Shown here: piece by piece, positions 1-9,233 of the stretch
Position numbering within the stretch: the first letter of the stretch is position 1
How the letters are laid out: the number at the start of each line of letters is the position of its first letter
Made by a program: the position numbers and the translations under genes
NCBI GenBank assembly: GCA_027382625.1
Contig: JAJKFJ010021471.1
Span: 1-14,542 of the forward strand
DNA: 14,542 nt
From: Tetmemena sp. SeJ-2015
Lineage: Eukaryota > Ciliophora > Spirotrichea > Sporadotrichida > Oxytrichidae
Direction of reading: 5' to 3'
The notes under the pieces: generated by a model
The model's input: only the letters and a program-made list of their open reading frames with translations
The model's database searches: none
Told to the model about the DNA's origin: nothing

Positions 1-288
1 TGGCCTTTGAGCCCTCCTTTCTAAACTGGATATTACTTTATTTTGTAACGAATATTTTACCTCTTTAATCAAGATTGGACTCATCGGGCATTTCGAAGTC
101 ACTATCTTGCTACCTCTCTCTCTACCTGGGGTTACTCTCATTTTTCCTTTCTTCATTCCTGTTCGGCCTTCTTACTCTGTTTCTGGCAGCCCTCTATTAT
201 TCTCTCTAATTATTGACTCTAGAGGGTGAGGCGGCTGGCGACTGATTGCGGTTACTCCTTGCGTTTTAGATTCGAGACTAGTTGTCAT
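1..288 (-). CDS. N-terminal part of an unidentified ciliate-code protein
   Basis: Starting at the ATG complementary to 288-286, the minus strand has 96 codons without TGA and runs off the left edge of the window, so the C-terminus is missing. One in-frame TAA is read as Gln (context PETEQEGRTG). The protein begins MTTSLESKTQG, has a Pro/Arg-rich stretch (SRQPPHPLESIIREN), a basic stretch (GMKKGKMRVTPGRERG) and then a more regular segment (SPILIKEVKYSLQ). Base composition changes sharply at the start codon: the coding part is moderately G+C-rich, while upstream (289 onward) is AT-rich and occupied by a MITE. No family is recognised. It is the cleanest of the larger frames here, with no frameshift, and is probably a real gene. 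A second minus frame is also open over part of it but lacks a start codon. Confidence 0.6.
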
Positions 289-322
289 TTTAATTTGGTT
301 CTACCTATGCATCTTAATCTTA

Positions 323-680
323 TAAAGATAAAAAAGTGAAATGAATCGGAAGTTTGAGAAATAAGATCAGAAATGGCATTTTTAAATTTGATAAGGTTTT
401 TTTAATAGTAAAGCGTTATTGGTTAAAAATTTAAAATCTAATATAGGGGTTTGTTTAAAAATTTTAACTATTTTAAAAATTAAATTTAATTACCTTTTTT
501 ATTATAAATCAATTAAAATTGGGGGGCTTTGTTTTAAATTAAAATTTTTTCCTTAGAAATTTTAAAACCCTTCTTTTTCTTTGAAACCTGAAAATGTGCT
601 GATGGACAAAGAACTGCCTTATTATTTTAAGAAAGATCTTATTTCTCAAACTTCCGATTCATTTCACTTATTTATCTTTA
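323..680. repeat. MITE-like element with 46-bp terminal inverted repeats
   Basis: Positions 323-368 and 635-680 are reverse complements over 46 bp with one mismatch (a/t, in the aaaaaagtg versus aaataagtg part). The core of the repeat is gaaatgaatcggaagtttga. The internal 266 bp is extremely AT-rich and has no convincing coding capacity. The size of about 358 bp, long terminal inverted repeats and absent genes fit a miniature inverted-repeat element or an internal eliminated sequence. TA dinucleotides lie at both edges, but no clear target duplication is visible. It sits directly upstream of the minus-strand gene at 1-288. Confidence 0.75.
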
Positions 681-698
681 GAAGAATTTCAAATATGA

Positions 699-1020
699 TT
701 AGAAAGATATATATGCAAATAAAATGAGTATAATTATTCGATTAACCTGTTCTGTTATTATTTCTTGGAGCAGATCATTAGTTTCTAACACCTCTAGATT
801 GATGCTATCTATTAGATGGATCTACCAAAATTAATTCAAAAATATAACTTTATAGATCTTGCTCTTCACGACGCCTATTTTAAGCCTAGTTGGAAGTTCG
901 TTCATTCATTATGTAAAAAATAAACTCAGATTTTAAAATTCTCTAAAGGTAATGGAGGTTAGGTATTATTTTGAAAGGAAGGTCCATTATTTGCAGATGA
1001 AGAGATATTGGGGATCTCTT
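699..1020 (+). CDS. Coding-like fragment of unknown function (ciliate code)
   Basis: After a TGA at 696-698 the plus strand stays open to TGA at 972-974. The only internal ATG is at 816, giving 52 residues that look like ordinary protein (MDLPKLIQKYNFIDLALHD ... FKPSWKFVHSLCKKQTQIL). Beyond the TGA the same frame continues with the protein-like KEGPLFADEEILGIS up to another TGA near 1018. A second plus frame is also open, from ATG 724 to TGA 1201, but is rich in Ile/Leu/Ser as expected by chance. Gln is encoded by TAA or TAG several times. No family is recognised. It could be an exon or a germline gene segment (MDS) whose neighbours lie elsewhere, or a decayed gene with an in-frame TGA. Confidence 0.35.
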
Positions 1021-1440
1021 GATCTGGCTATTGCTACTGCATTATTTTAAATATTCTAATCAAGAGTCCATTACTAAAATAGGCAAGTACTTATTATACA
1101 ATTCCTATTGAAGGCTCTTAAAAATTTACATGAAAATTTTATAAACTTCCACAATATATTTCTTATTTTCTATATCTTAATCACGTCTTTTTTAAACTCA
1201 TGAGTGAATAATAAAATTGATGATTTTGTTTGTCAAAGGATAAATTTAGCATATTTCGAACATTTTTATCTGTTATATATTTAAGTTCTTTAAGATTAAC
1301 TACAATTATAGAATGAATACAAATGCTTTATAGTGAATATTCTTTTCTCTAAAATAAAGACTGATTAATTAGTAACCCTTTAATTATAATTGGGGTTTTA
1401 TCTCGTCATTTAAAAATGGAAGCACTCATTAGCTAGTGAA
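1021..1440. other. AT-rich stretch without recognised genes
   Basis: This stretch is about three-quarters A+T. Open frames continue into it from 724 and there is a short run from an ATG near 1219, but none shows a motif or a convincing composition. No repeat or RNA gene was seen. It marks the change from AT-rich DNA to the G+C-richer transposon remains that begin near 1440. Confidence 0.5.
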
Positions 1441-1842
1441 TGAGCCCTGCAAGACTTGCAGCTACTGCTCCCCCATGGTCCTAGACTCCTGAATACAATT
1501 TGAGCCTCTCAGAGATCTTTTTGAACATGTGTCACTCTTTCACTTGAGAGCAATCATAGATGACTACCATACTCGAGAGCTGTATTGCGATAGGTCGAAT
1601 GCTTGCGCAGTGAAGTAGCTCGCAGCTGCGATGAGTTTAACTGAGCTATCCTGAGAAGCCTAGAAGCGCAGGAGTGGAGTCTTCTATTATGTAAAGCTGC
1701 TTCAAAGAATTCAAGATACTGAAAACTTTGCTTGATGGATCTTTGTAGCAGGAGCTTCCAACTCATTTGAAAGTAGCCGAGTCGTACGAGGATATCACCG
1801 AACTAAGGAGATTAGAAGACCAGTACAGATAATCCTCAGCTG

Positions 1843-1938
1843 GTAAGTTCATGAGTTTACTTTGGCGAATTACCGGGTAAGAATTGGCGGGGTTAATGGT
1901 GCGAATTGGCGGGGTTAAAAATTTTAATATAATTTCAG
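1843..1938 (+). other. Candidate spliceosomal intron
   Basis: The sequence starts gtaagt and ends in a T-rich stretch followed by ttcag. It is 96 nt, a multiple of three, so the surrounding frame is open with or without removal (joined codons read Ala-Gly-Gln). It contains two copies of a 16-bp repeat, gaattggcggggttaa, that look unlike coding sequence. Splicing is inferred only. Confidence 0.35.
1881..1918. repeat. Short tandem repeat, 22-bp period
   Basis: The 16-mer gaattggcggggttaa occurs at 1881-1896 and again at 1903-1918. A degenerate relative (gcgaattaccgggtaa) lies just before it at about 1865-1880. The string ggcggggtta recurs at about 4099-4108, inside the same transposon block. 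Confidence 0.7.
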
Positions 1939-2411
1939 GCCAAGTCCTCCACTTACCCCATTCTCCTATTGATAGCTGCACTAAATTTGCCTATAGCTTA
2001 AGGTGCAGAGCAGAGCAAGCATAGGATGCATGCAGGATCAAATGAAATGCGAGCTATGCCTTACTTTCAGAATGTTTCGATAATGCGTGAGAGACAGGAA
2101 AGTTTAGTGGTGGAACCAGAAGTGCAACAAGGCGGAGCATGAATTGATAGCAGTATGGCTTGAACTTTTAGCAGTCAGTATACCTCACTAGAGTAGAGAA
2201 CAGTTCGAGCATTAGGGAGAGATAAGATATAAACTAGTCATCCTGCTATATATATTCAGATTGTTATACCTAAAATTGCAAATTGAGCTATCAACCCCCA
2301 AAAGCACGAAGGCCTAATAATTGTCAATTATTTAGAGAAAATACTATTCACAATAAAGCATTCATGAAAATTTTGAGTCAATAAAGTTAATAAAAGAATA
2401 AATCTAAGATG

Positions 2412-3859
2412 TCATCCTTGAACTAGTTTGTTTATCTAATTGTAAATTTAATACAGAGTAGGATAATCCTCGAAAGGATGAGTTAGCCTTTTGAGAAAGT
2501 CTCTCTAATCCTAATTTAGTGATCTCAACTTAAGTTCCTGAATTATTGCTGATTGCACTTATTCTTGGTTAGCTGCCACTCGATACAATGGCTTGCTCAT
2601 AAAACAAGAAGCCACGATCAAGCATACTGAATACACATCTTGAAATTTGTCACCATGGAAAACAAGTTTTCGGTCCTTATCGAGGTGCCACACATGCCGA
2701 GGGATACCTCCGTCAACAAATACATTATCAGAAATGCACGCATATTAGAACGAGCCGAGAAACACCTCGGGCGTATAACCTTTGAGTATCCGGACAGTCT
2801 GTGGCGTGATAAAGCGTGAGTAATGTTCTCGTTGTGCAGAACCTGGATACTCCGTACTAGACCCTTCAACACATTAACTAAGTCACCCGGGCGGCTTATT
2901 TCCAGGAACGCGCAAGTTATTTAAAGGATCCCTCAGAGTTAAATTTGGGGAAAAAAGTCTCTCTATTTTTCCCCCACGCTAATTTATAACCCAAGAATTT
3001 AAGTCCTCCAGAGGTTAGAATTTCGGAAGTCCTCCCCTAAGGATTTGCAGATATTTGGATTTCGGGAGTTCCTAAAGCTCCTCCCCTGTTAAAAACTCAA
3101 ATTTTTCCTTCAATGGACCCTTGTGGAGAAGCGAGATCTCCTCTTTGAAAGAAAAGGCATTTGATTTCTATTTCTTACAGACCTCTATTAGGAAATCTGA
3201 GACTTGACTATTTGCTATAAGTAGTTGATTCTCTCCGCGTGCGATATAATTTTGCTTCTTTTCTTCGAAGCCTTCAGCTTGAGCTTATTTGATATCAGAG
3301 GCCTCACTTGATAAGGCTTCACTGATATTTTATTCAGCTCTATTAGGAGAGCTCTCTCGAGGCAATAACTAGTTGGATATCTATAGCTTATGAGAGATAG
3401 AAGATCCTTACAAGTGGACTGTAACCTGCATCGAAAAGCTACTTTATCGAATGGCTTGTCAGATGCAGCTTGAGCGCTTTTCGATTATTAAGCCATTACT
3501 CTTGCTTATTGCATACTTAGCACCTGTAATACCCATTCTACTTAAGCTAAGTGTAGGCCCCTTCAGTTCTGAAGTGAACTTGCAATGCCTCTTGAGCTCT
3601 GCAGGCTTGAATATTTTAGTACAAAATTAGCATGATTGAAGGACTCGGGACTGCTTCCCCTGCTTAGATCGTCGCGTTCTCTCATATCCCAAAGTTCTAC
3701 CCACTTTTCGCCCCCTTTGTCGCCCTTCCTTCTTATTTAAAAAATTTTCTAGACTCCAGCGGCGCTACAGAGCTGCTCAGCATCCTCACTGGACGATGCC
3801 AATGGACTCAACTCTCGCTTGCGCCTGCAAGAAGGCTTTAGAGCCTTGAGATAAGTTTC
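2412..3859 (-). pseudogene. TBE-type zinc-finger / protein kinase pseudogene
   Basis: Read right to left with TAA/TAG as Gln, the N-terminal segment contains KPSCRRKREL and EKWVELWDMRERDDL. A C2H2-type finger follows, with Cys codons at 3522-3520 and 3513-3511 (YYRCQVCNK) and His codons at 3465-3463 and 3453-3451 (ALKLHLTSH). A linker (KLKASKKRSKII) leads to a kinase domain: N-lobe EEISLLHKGPLKEKFEF, helix ARSWKQAARVTQLM, catalytic-loop region SIQVLHNENITHA then IxPQTVRIL, helix F region DKFQDVYSVCLIVAS, and a C-lobe end RDFLKRLTHPFEDYPT closing at TGA 2414-2412. At least four frame changes break it: near 3600, 3340, 3200 and 2810. There is also a 2-bp insertion near 2872. The HRD and DFG positions are degraded. 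Zinc finger plus kinase on one protein matches the 57-kDa TBE protein. The true start was not found; the frame stays open upstream of 3859. Confidence 0.8.
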
Positions 3860-4009
3860 GTGCTCAATTAAAAAAAGCTTATTAAATATTAAATTCTACA
3901 GAATAAACTTATGTATCGAATTAATAGTAAGCAGACGGAGCTCACTGCCTGGGGGAGTAGATCACCTAAGGATCACTTCAAAAATCTTGAACTGGCCTCT
4001 GGCCTCTGA

Positions 4010-4100
4010 CTGACCATGGGCTGACCAGGGCTGCCCTTGGGCGCCCTGGGCTACCATGGGCTGACCTCGGGCTGACCAGGGTGACCTGGGCTGACCTAGG
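4010..4100. repeat. Minisatellite of a 10-11 bp unit
   Basis: About nine degenerate copies of ctgaccatggg / ctgaccaggg / ctgacctcggg follow one another without spacer. The array is locally very G+C-rich in an otherwise mixed region. It lies between two divergent genes, the kinase to the left and the 4085 frame to the right, where their shared upstream region would be. Confidence 0.8.
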
Positions 4101-4912
4101 CGGGGTTACTATAAGTTTTCCCATACAAATAAACTTTGTCTGTGGTGATCAATTAAGCCTCTATCAATTAGCAGCCCTTCTATTCCTAATACATAAGTAA
4201 AAATTCCACTTATGAAAGGGCATTTAATTAATTTATAGGGGTTCATACTAATAATTAAAACTCTAGAGATAAAGTGGCACGATATGAACTCAAGCATGAG
4301 GCAGCACAACATGAACTAGACGCAGCTCATCCACTCCAAGCAGCTCGGGGAAAGTTCAGCTCCAAGGGATCTGTACACTATCTCAAGTACTCGTGTAAGG
4401 ACTCGCGCACTTATTAAATTTAGAAGGCTACAACTTGCCGTATAAAAAACTTGCCTGAGGTTCTTGAGAGATGTCCTCTTTTGCCAGAAAAAACTCATTA
4501 AAGCGGCGACTCGTGGGCTTTAATTTTCCCAATTTTCCCCGAGCTTTCTGTCCAGGCAGTGTTTGAGGAGATAAAGGCGACAAGGAGGTCTTGGGCTATT
4601 TAACTATATCCCGAGACTGGTGATTTACCTGAGGAAAAAATTTTTCTATTCAGTGCCTCTACACTCCTTTGGGGAATACCTTTTCGGCTTGTCAGATCTT
4701 AGCAGCTGGCACCTCATCCAGCCCGATTTAGGAGGAAAAGTGGACACGATAGAGATAAGCTAGGATATGCTAAGAGTTGGAGGCTCTTCCTTACTTTTCC
4801 AGTATGCTTTCATATAATGAACTTAATAGAAAAAGGGAAGAGCGCTCTCGCATCTCAAAGTCAAAGCAGTAGGGAGATAGAGCAGAAGAAACGAAAACGC
4901 TTCGAAATGTGA
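4085..4912 (+). CDS. Unidentified open frame in the transposon block
   Basis: After TGA 4082-4084 the plus strand runs 275 codons without TGA, ending at TGA 4910-4912. It includes many TAA/TAG codons read as Gln. Segments look like real protein: RDKVARYELKHEAAQHEL, IKNLPEVLERCPLLPEK, ELSVQAVFEEIKATRRSW, LYPETGDLPEEKIFLFSA and a basic end SREIEQKKRKRFEM. The frame continues after that TGA with FSYQDIEESRLTQQQQSD and closes at TGA 5099-5101, overlapping the end of the convergent transposase. No ATG occurs before 4817, so the start is lost or not ATG-proximal. The complementary strand is also largely TGA-free, but its translation is Leu/Ser/Phe/Cys-rich and looks antisense. By position it is a candidate for the third TBE protein (22-kDa class); no sequence match can be claimed. 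Confidence 0.45.
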
Positions 4913-5088
4913 TTCTCCTATCAGGATATAGAGGAGAGCAGACTAACCTAGTAGCAGCAATCAGATGTCAAGCTTCCAAGGAGATCACGACATGTCTATC
5001 ATGAGATCACCTCCTGCAAAGAGACAGCTGACTTGAGCGAAAAATTTGCTTATAAATAAACTTTATCAACTTTAACTCTTTAAATATA

Positions 5089-5860
5089 TCACTCACTCTG
5101 ATGAGCTTCTATCTTCCTTTCGTTCGTTGAACTGTCTTTTGCTTCTTCCCGTCTTATGTTTTCAATGCGCCAGAGACAATGCTGATATGTTCTTATCATT
5201 GGCTTAAAGTTTATCTGAGCCAAGCTTGTCTTGTAGGTTCTCTTCACTCTCGAGAAGACCTCCTCGATGGGGTTGTAAGGTGGGGAAAAGGAACGTTGAA
5301 GAGAAACTTGATACCGAGCCCTTCGCAGCATTCCCTACTCTCTTGGAATGTGAGCTCTCAGGTTATCCAGAAAATTTTCCAGGGAGTTGGAGGAGCTTTT
5401 TTTCTTATGCCTCAAGCAGGTTAGGGTGTCCTCAATCAAAAAAGCTTTCTCTCTGATCCATAGTGCCTAGTCCCCCTCGGCACTTAACCGCCGCTGCGTA
5501 GGGTCTTCACCTTAATCCCTTCTTTTAGCAGGGGTTTTGGGTTTTTGATCGCTTTTCCCATGACATAAGTCGAACTTAGTAAGGTTTGAATATGGTTCGT
5601 CCAAGTACAACAGTTCCCCTGGGCGAGGTGCTGCATCAATTATTGGTAGCATAAACTTATGTTAGCGAATTTTGCAGAGCCGGCTCATAGGAATACGGTG
5701 CCTGAGCGGGTGACCTTTATGTTATCCCATGGCTGAGATACACTTTTCTCAACTAGCTAATGCCCAATCTCTATCAGGGTATTATCTGTGAAAGAGTTAG
5801 CACCTTTGAGCTAGGAGAGGTCTTCACAATCAAGAGTCTGATCCTCAAAGGTAGACAGAT
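5089..5860 (-). pseudogene. Tc1/mariner-like DDE transposase pseudogene
   Basis: Right to left the frame reads a possible N-terminal DNA-binding part (LVEKSVSQPWDNIKV, about 5750-5705). The first catalytic Asp is in ELLYLDEPYSNL (Asp codon 5601-5599), then ALWIREKAFLIED, the second Asp in NFLDNLRAH (5367-5365), then CEGLGIKFLFNVP and the third acidic residue in PPYNPIEEVFSRVKR (Glu 5265-5263). The C-terminal helix is MIRTYQHCLWRIEN and the stop is TGA 5091-5089. The order D, D and E with about 34 residues between the last two, and the sequence NPIEEVFS, are diagnostic of the IS630/Tc1/mariner DDE superfamily. TAG and TAA occur in frame and are read as Gln. At least two frameshifts between the second Asp and Glu, plus others upstream, make it non-functional. 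Together with the zinc-finger kinase it points to a TBE-type element. Confidence 0.85.
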
Positions 5861-5960
5861 GCTAAATGTGAGAATGGAGACAGGATGGACATTTTTCCAA
5901 GACTTCACATCTTGGTCCCATTTACTCTGCAGACCTAAATATCGTAGATTAGCTAAGCCC

Positions 5961-7240
5961 TAAGATTTAGAAGAAATTTTTAAAATGGCTGGGAATTTTA
6001 TTTCGAACTCAGGGAAACTGATTAGTTAACTTATTGTTTTTAGGAATTATTTAGGGGAAATTTAACACCTGGGTTAATTTTAATTTTTTTTTTTGCCCAA
6101 ATTTTTATATTTTTTAATCCTATAAAAAAAAACAAATCATTAAGCAAGATAAATTAAATTAAAAAAAAAATAACTAAAAAATAGAAGATTTTTAAATTAA
6201 AAAAAATTAATATTTAAAGAAATATAAAAAATTATGCATAATAAATTTTCAAGTAAAAAAATTTTCTTTAAAATTTTTTAAACCAAAAAATGTTTTTTTG
6301 TGACAAAATTTAAAAAATTTTTATTCTTTTAAAATTATTCTTAAAAAATTAAAGCTTTTTTTTTATTCATTAATTTTATTTTATCATTTTTATATTCAAA
6401 AAATTAATTTCACTTTAAGCAAATATAGCGAATAAAATTGTTCTTTTATTTTTTAAGAGAATCTAAATTTTATTAAATTGTTTTTAATTTTCTAAAATTT
6501 CAATTTTTAGAAGAATTTTTGTTGAAATTTGTGAGTGAATCAAGTACAAACTTGCACCGAAATTTAATTCTTTATTTTGAAAAATTTAATCTTTTGCTTT
6601 CTTAAAGGATGAAATGTGGCCAAATAAATAGAGGAAAATGATAATTTGAATAATTGTTGCATTAAATATTTTCATTATTAGTACTAACTATAAGAATAAA
6701 TGTTTTATAGCAAATATAAATAAATAACTAACTGTTAAGGACAAAACCAAAATTTTATTGTCACTCAAATGGATATCATAACTGACGCTACTTTATATGG
6801 AATGGGAGTCCCTATCCTATAAATCTATTCTATTCTAATTTATCTAATTTGAAATATTTTTATATACAATTTTATATTAAATTATGTTGCTTTTATTTTT
6901 TTATTTTATATTATTTTATTTCTTTATTTTAGTGTAATTTCAGTTAAGTAAACTCCTTGAAAATAAATAAGCTTCAGACAAGATAGTGGAATTAGAATAT
7001 AACTTTTTATGACTTTTACTATAATTATCTGCAGTTATAATCTTAATAAGAATAGAAGCAATGCTAAACATGAAGAGTTGAGTTAGGTATTGAAATAGGA
7101 AATTAGATTACTCAATATCTTATTTAAATTTAATAAGTTCTTGGTCTTTTGTAATTAAAATATGAAGAATATTATATGAAGAGGATAGAAGAGTTATCTA
7201 ATATCCTAATTAAAACTTGGGATCGAAGTGCTTCTTGCAG
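5961..7240. other. Very AT-rich spacer without genes
   Basis: About 1.3 kb of mostly A and T with long A and T runs, particularly 6060-6500. Only very short ATG-to-TGA frames are present, for example 6769-6852 with 27 residues, and these are expected by chance. No inverted repeat, RNA gene or coding motif was recognised. It separates the transposon remains from the gene beginning at 7241. Confidence 0.6.
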
Positions 7241-8940
7241 ATGAGTTCCTCACCCTCTAACCTAAGCCACTAACTAGATGAATCTTTCTCCAGTGACAGC
7301 AAAAAAAAGCTATCATAAAAAATTTCCTAAGATTCCCAACAGGAATGTCAAGGAACTAGACTAAAACCATTTGATGGAAAGCTGAACGAACCTTAACAAG
7401 TCTCCTTTAGAGACTTGAAAAGTAATAGAGAGAGTTAAAGCAGAACTTAGCTACAAACTCCCTATTAAATACCAAAATCTTGAGTATGTCAACCAAGAAA
7501 CTTGGAACTCGCTAATAAATGAACCAATTACTGAACTAACAGCAATGCTCATAATCATCTCCGAAGAGAGAAACTTCATAGAATAATACAAATTATATGA
7601 TGAAACTTAATCATACTTCTTGGATTTGGAAAATTGGCATAGTTACAAACATCAGCCTAAAATTCCGATAGAGAGATAAAGCTTAGAACATTAGGGAAGT
7701 ATTCCCTTCGACCACAATGGAAACTAAACCGGAAAATAATTATAGCTTAACCAACTACTCCAGAAGGCTAAGACTCAAACAGACTATGATGAATGTATAA
7801 GAAGGAGAGCACAAAAATTTGAAAATAAACTTAAGACCCCCAACAGCCCTAAGCCCATAAGTAGTCGTCCTCACAAATAAATACCCCCTCCGGAAATAGG
7901 GGAAAAACTAGACAAAATTAAAAAAAAGTAGATCCGACTATTTAATAATAATGACTAATTATTAAAGATAAAGGTGGATCCAAAAAATAAAGTTAATAAT
8001 ATTAAATAATACAAACATCCTCATATTTAATAACCACGACATAGTCAACACAAAGAAATGGATGCAAAAATGTCTGAACCACACCATAGAAGACCTATGG
8101 TAAGAAATGACTGGGAAAGATACATTACCTAAGTAGAGGACATTATTCATGTTGAATTTAGATTCTCCAACTCGCCCTCCTACGACTCATCTCCATAGCA
8201 ACGAGGCTCAATCAATAAACAACTAATTGAGATATGTGATAAGGCAAAGAACAGAATAATAGGAGGCCTTACCTCGACAGTAAAATTTTATAATGTATAA
8301 AGGCAAGAAGAAAATATGTTTATTGGATATCTTTCGCTCCTAAATCTAATCCTTCCAGTCTTAGAGGCGTGTTTGAGCATAGAAGGCTTCAAATATTAAT
8401 CCAAATTCAGTAAATTAGACGTCACATGTAGAATAAATTTAAAGTGCAATTTTGAAATAATGCATCATTTTTTGAATTCATAGCATGCTTCTACTATAAG
8501 CCCAAAGAAGTATTGCTTAAAATTTTCAGAATTAGCCCCTTCATTGTTGTAGCTGAGAATTTAATAAAAAAGGAATTATTAGACATTAAATTAAAATGGA
8601 ATAAATCAGCATCAGGTAAAGTGTGTCCAATTTAAATAATTATTACACCATTCGATTCAGCATGAAATTCTAAGAACTTTTTATCCTTGGAACTTTTGCG
8701 TGGGAGCACTCAGTCAAGAGTTATAAGCGACACAAGCTCTGTAGAATTTGAAATAGAGGATTTAGTAAAGTGTGATCATCATACCTCGCTGCAGAAAGGG
8801 TCTATGAAGATGATTAAAGAAGAACCTCATATTAATTTTTAATAAGCAATCGAACAAGCTGCAGATCTGGGGCTGAATCTACGATTTCAACTGTCCCCAT
8901 TTTGCAACTCTCCATTTATTATTTTAACCTATCGCCGATT
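7241..8940 (+). pseudogene. Long frameshifted ciliate-code frame, function unknown
   Basis: A Ser-rich start (ATG 7241, MSSSPSNLSHQLDESF) leads to RLKPFDGKLNEPQQ. A +1 change within the run ttgaaaagta (about 7413-7422) moves to a frame open for about 345 codons. That frame reads YVNQETWNSLINEPITELT, TDYDECIRRRAQKFENKLK, RNDWERYITQVEDIIHVEF and NMFIGYLSLLNLILPVLEA. Near 8455 the best frame changes again (FFEFIACFYYKPKEVL, VAENLIKKELLDIKLKWN). It has an in-frame TGA at 8663-8665 and continues as RVISDTSSVEFEIEDLVK. Codons in the middle part show purine-first bias. Local TGA is rare in all plus frames, so openness alone is weak evidence. Better support comes from an inverted partial copy at 9067-9233 that differs mainly at third codon positions. 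No family is recognised. Confidence 0.5.
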
Positions 8941-9233
8941 TTAATTAAAATTCATACTATAATTAAATTTTGGGATATAAAAAATTGTTGAACTATCTAA
9001 GAATTGCTCTTTAATATTATTTTAGAATAGCGAAAAATTAAGCTAACATATAAATTTTATTCAGGCACATGTCACGTCTAATTTACTGAATTAGGATTAA
9101 AATTTGAAGCCTTATATGCTCGAACAAGCCTCTATAACTGGAAGAATTAGATTTAGGAGCGAAAGATATCCAATAAACATATTTTCTTCTTGCCTTTATT
9201 CGTTATAAAATTTAACTGTTGAGGTAAGGCCTC
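8263..9233. repeat. Inverted repeat with coding arms (about 170 bp each)
   Basis: The left arm 8263-8436 and the reverse complement of 9067-9233 match closely from gaggccttacctc through gacgt.acatgt, enclosing about 630 bp. In the reading frame of the 7241 gene the arms encode nearly the same peptide (GLTSTVKFYN.QRQEENMF, then GYLSLLNLILPV.EAC). About 13 base differences were counted: seven at third positions, and three each at first and second. It may be a partial inverted gene duplication or the long terminal inverted repeats of an element. Confidence 0.8.

Larger units (their letters stand above)
1443..2390 (+). pseudogene. Broken unidentified frame in the transposon block
   Basis: Successive plus-strand segments look like one protein interrupted by frameshifts. 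They are 1443-1544 (SPARLAATAPPWSQTPEYN), 1541-1651 (HLRAIIDDYHTRELYCDRS, then VKQLAAAMSLTEL), 1635-2042 (IMQSCFKEFKILKTLLDG, then VAESYEDITELRRLEDQY), about 2010-2140 (MRAMPYFQNVSIMRERQES) and about 2150-2390 (SCYIYSDCYTQNCKL, then KARRPNNCQLFRENTIH). The plus strand is preferred because its translation is rich in charged residues, while the complementary frames give the Leu/Ser/Phe bias typical of antisense. A candidate 96-nt intron lies inside. It converges with the kinase pseudogene that ends at 2412. No domain is recognised. It could be an additional TBE-type gene, perhaps a relative of the 22-kDa protein, but this is not shown. Confidence 0.4.
1440..5960. mobile_element. Degenerate TBE-like DNA transposon
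   Basis: This block is visibly richer in G+C than the sequence on either side. It holds four broken or partly broken ciliate-code genes in alternating orientation: plus 1443-2390, minus zinc-finger/kinase 2412-3859, plus 4085-4912, minus DDE transposase 5089-5860. Established knowledge: TBE elements of Oxytricha carry a 42-kDa DDE transposase, a 57-kDa zinc-finger/kinase protein and a 22-kDa protein within roughly 4 kb. The same combination and size is seen here, so the inference is one old TBE-like copy. The expected terminal inverted repeats with C4A4 telomeric sequence were not found. The ends given are therefore approximate, and the genes could derive from more than one insertion. The number of frameshifts indicates long decay. 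Confidence 0.6.

Noticed and set aside
1554..1981. Standard-code minus-strand frames of about 70 codons
   Set aside because: They are antisense to a plus-strand ciliate-code frame and have the Leu/Ser-rich bias of antisense translations.
4109..4498. Minus-strand frames opposite the 4085 gene
   Set aside because: They join into a long frame under code 6, but the product is Leu/Ser/Phe/Cys-rich. The plus strand gives a charged, better balanced protein.
5531..5546. Telomere-like ggggttttgggttttt
   Set aside because: It resembles the G4T4 telomere repeat, but it is imperfect and lies inside the transposase reading frame rather than at an element end.
5179..5963. Plus-strand frames over 5179-5963
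   Set aside because: They are the complement of the recognisable transposase, which carries the catalytic motifs on the minus strand.
7352..7400. Retrotransposon gag suggested by LKPFDGKLNEP
   Set aside because: The short phrase alone resembles Ty3-type gag starts, but no zinc knuckle, protease or reverse transcriptase motif follows.
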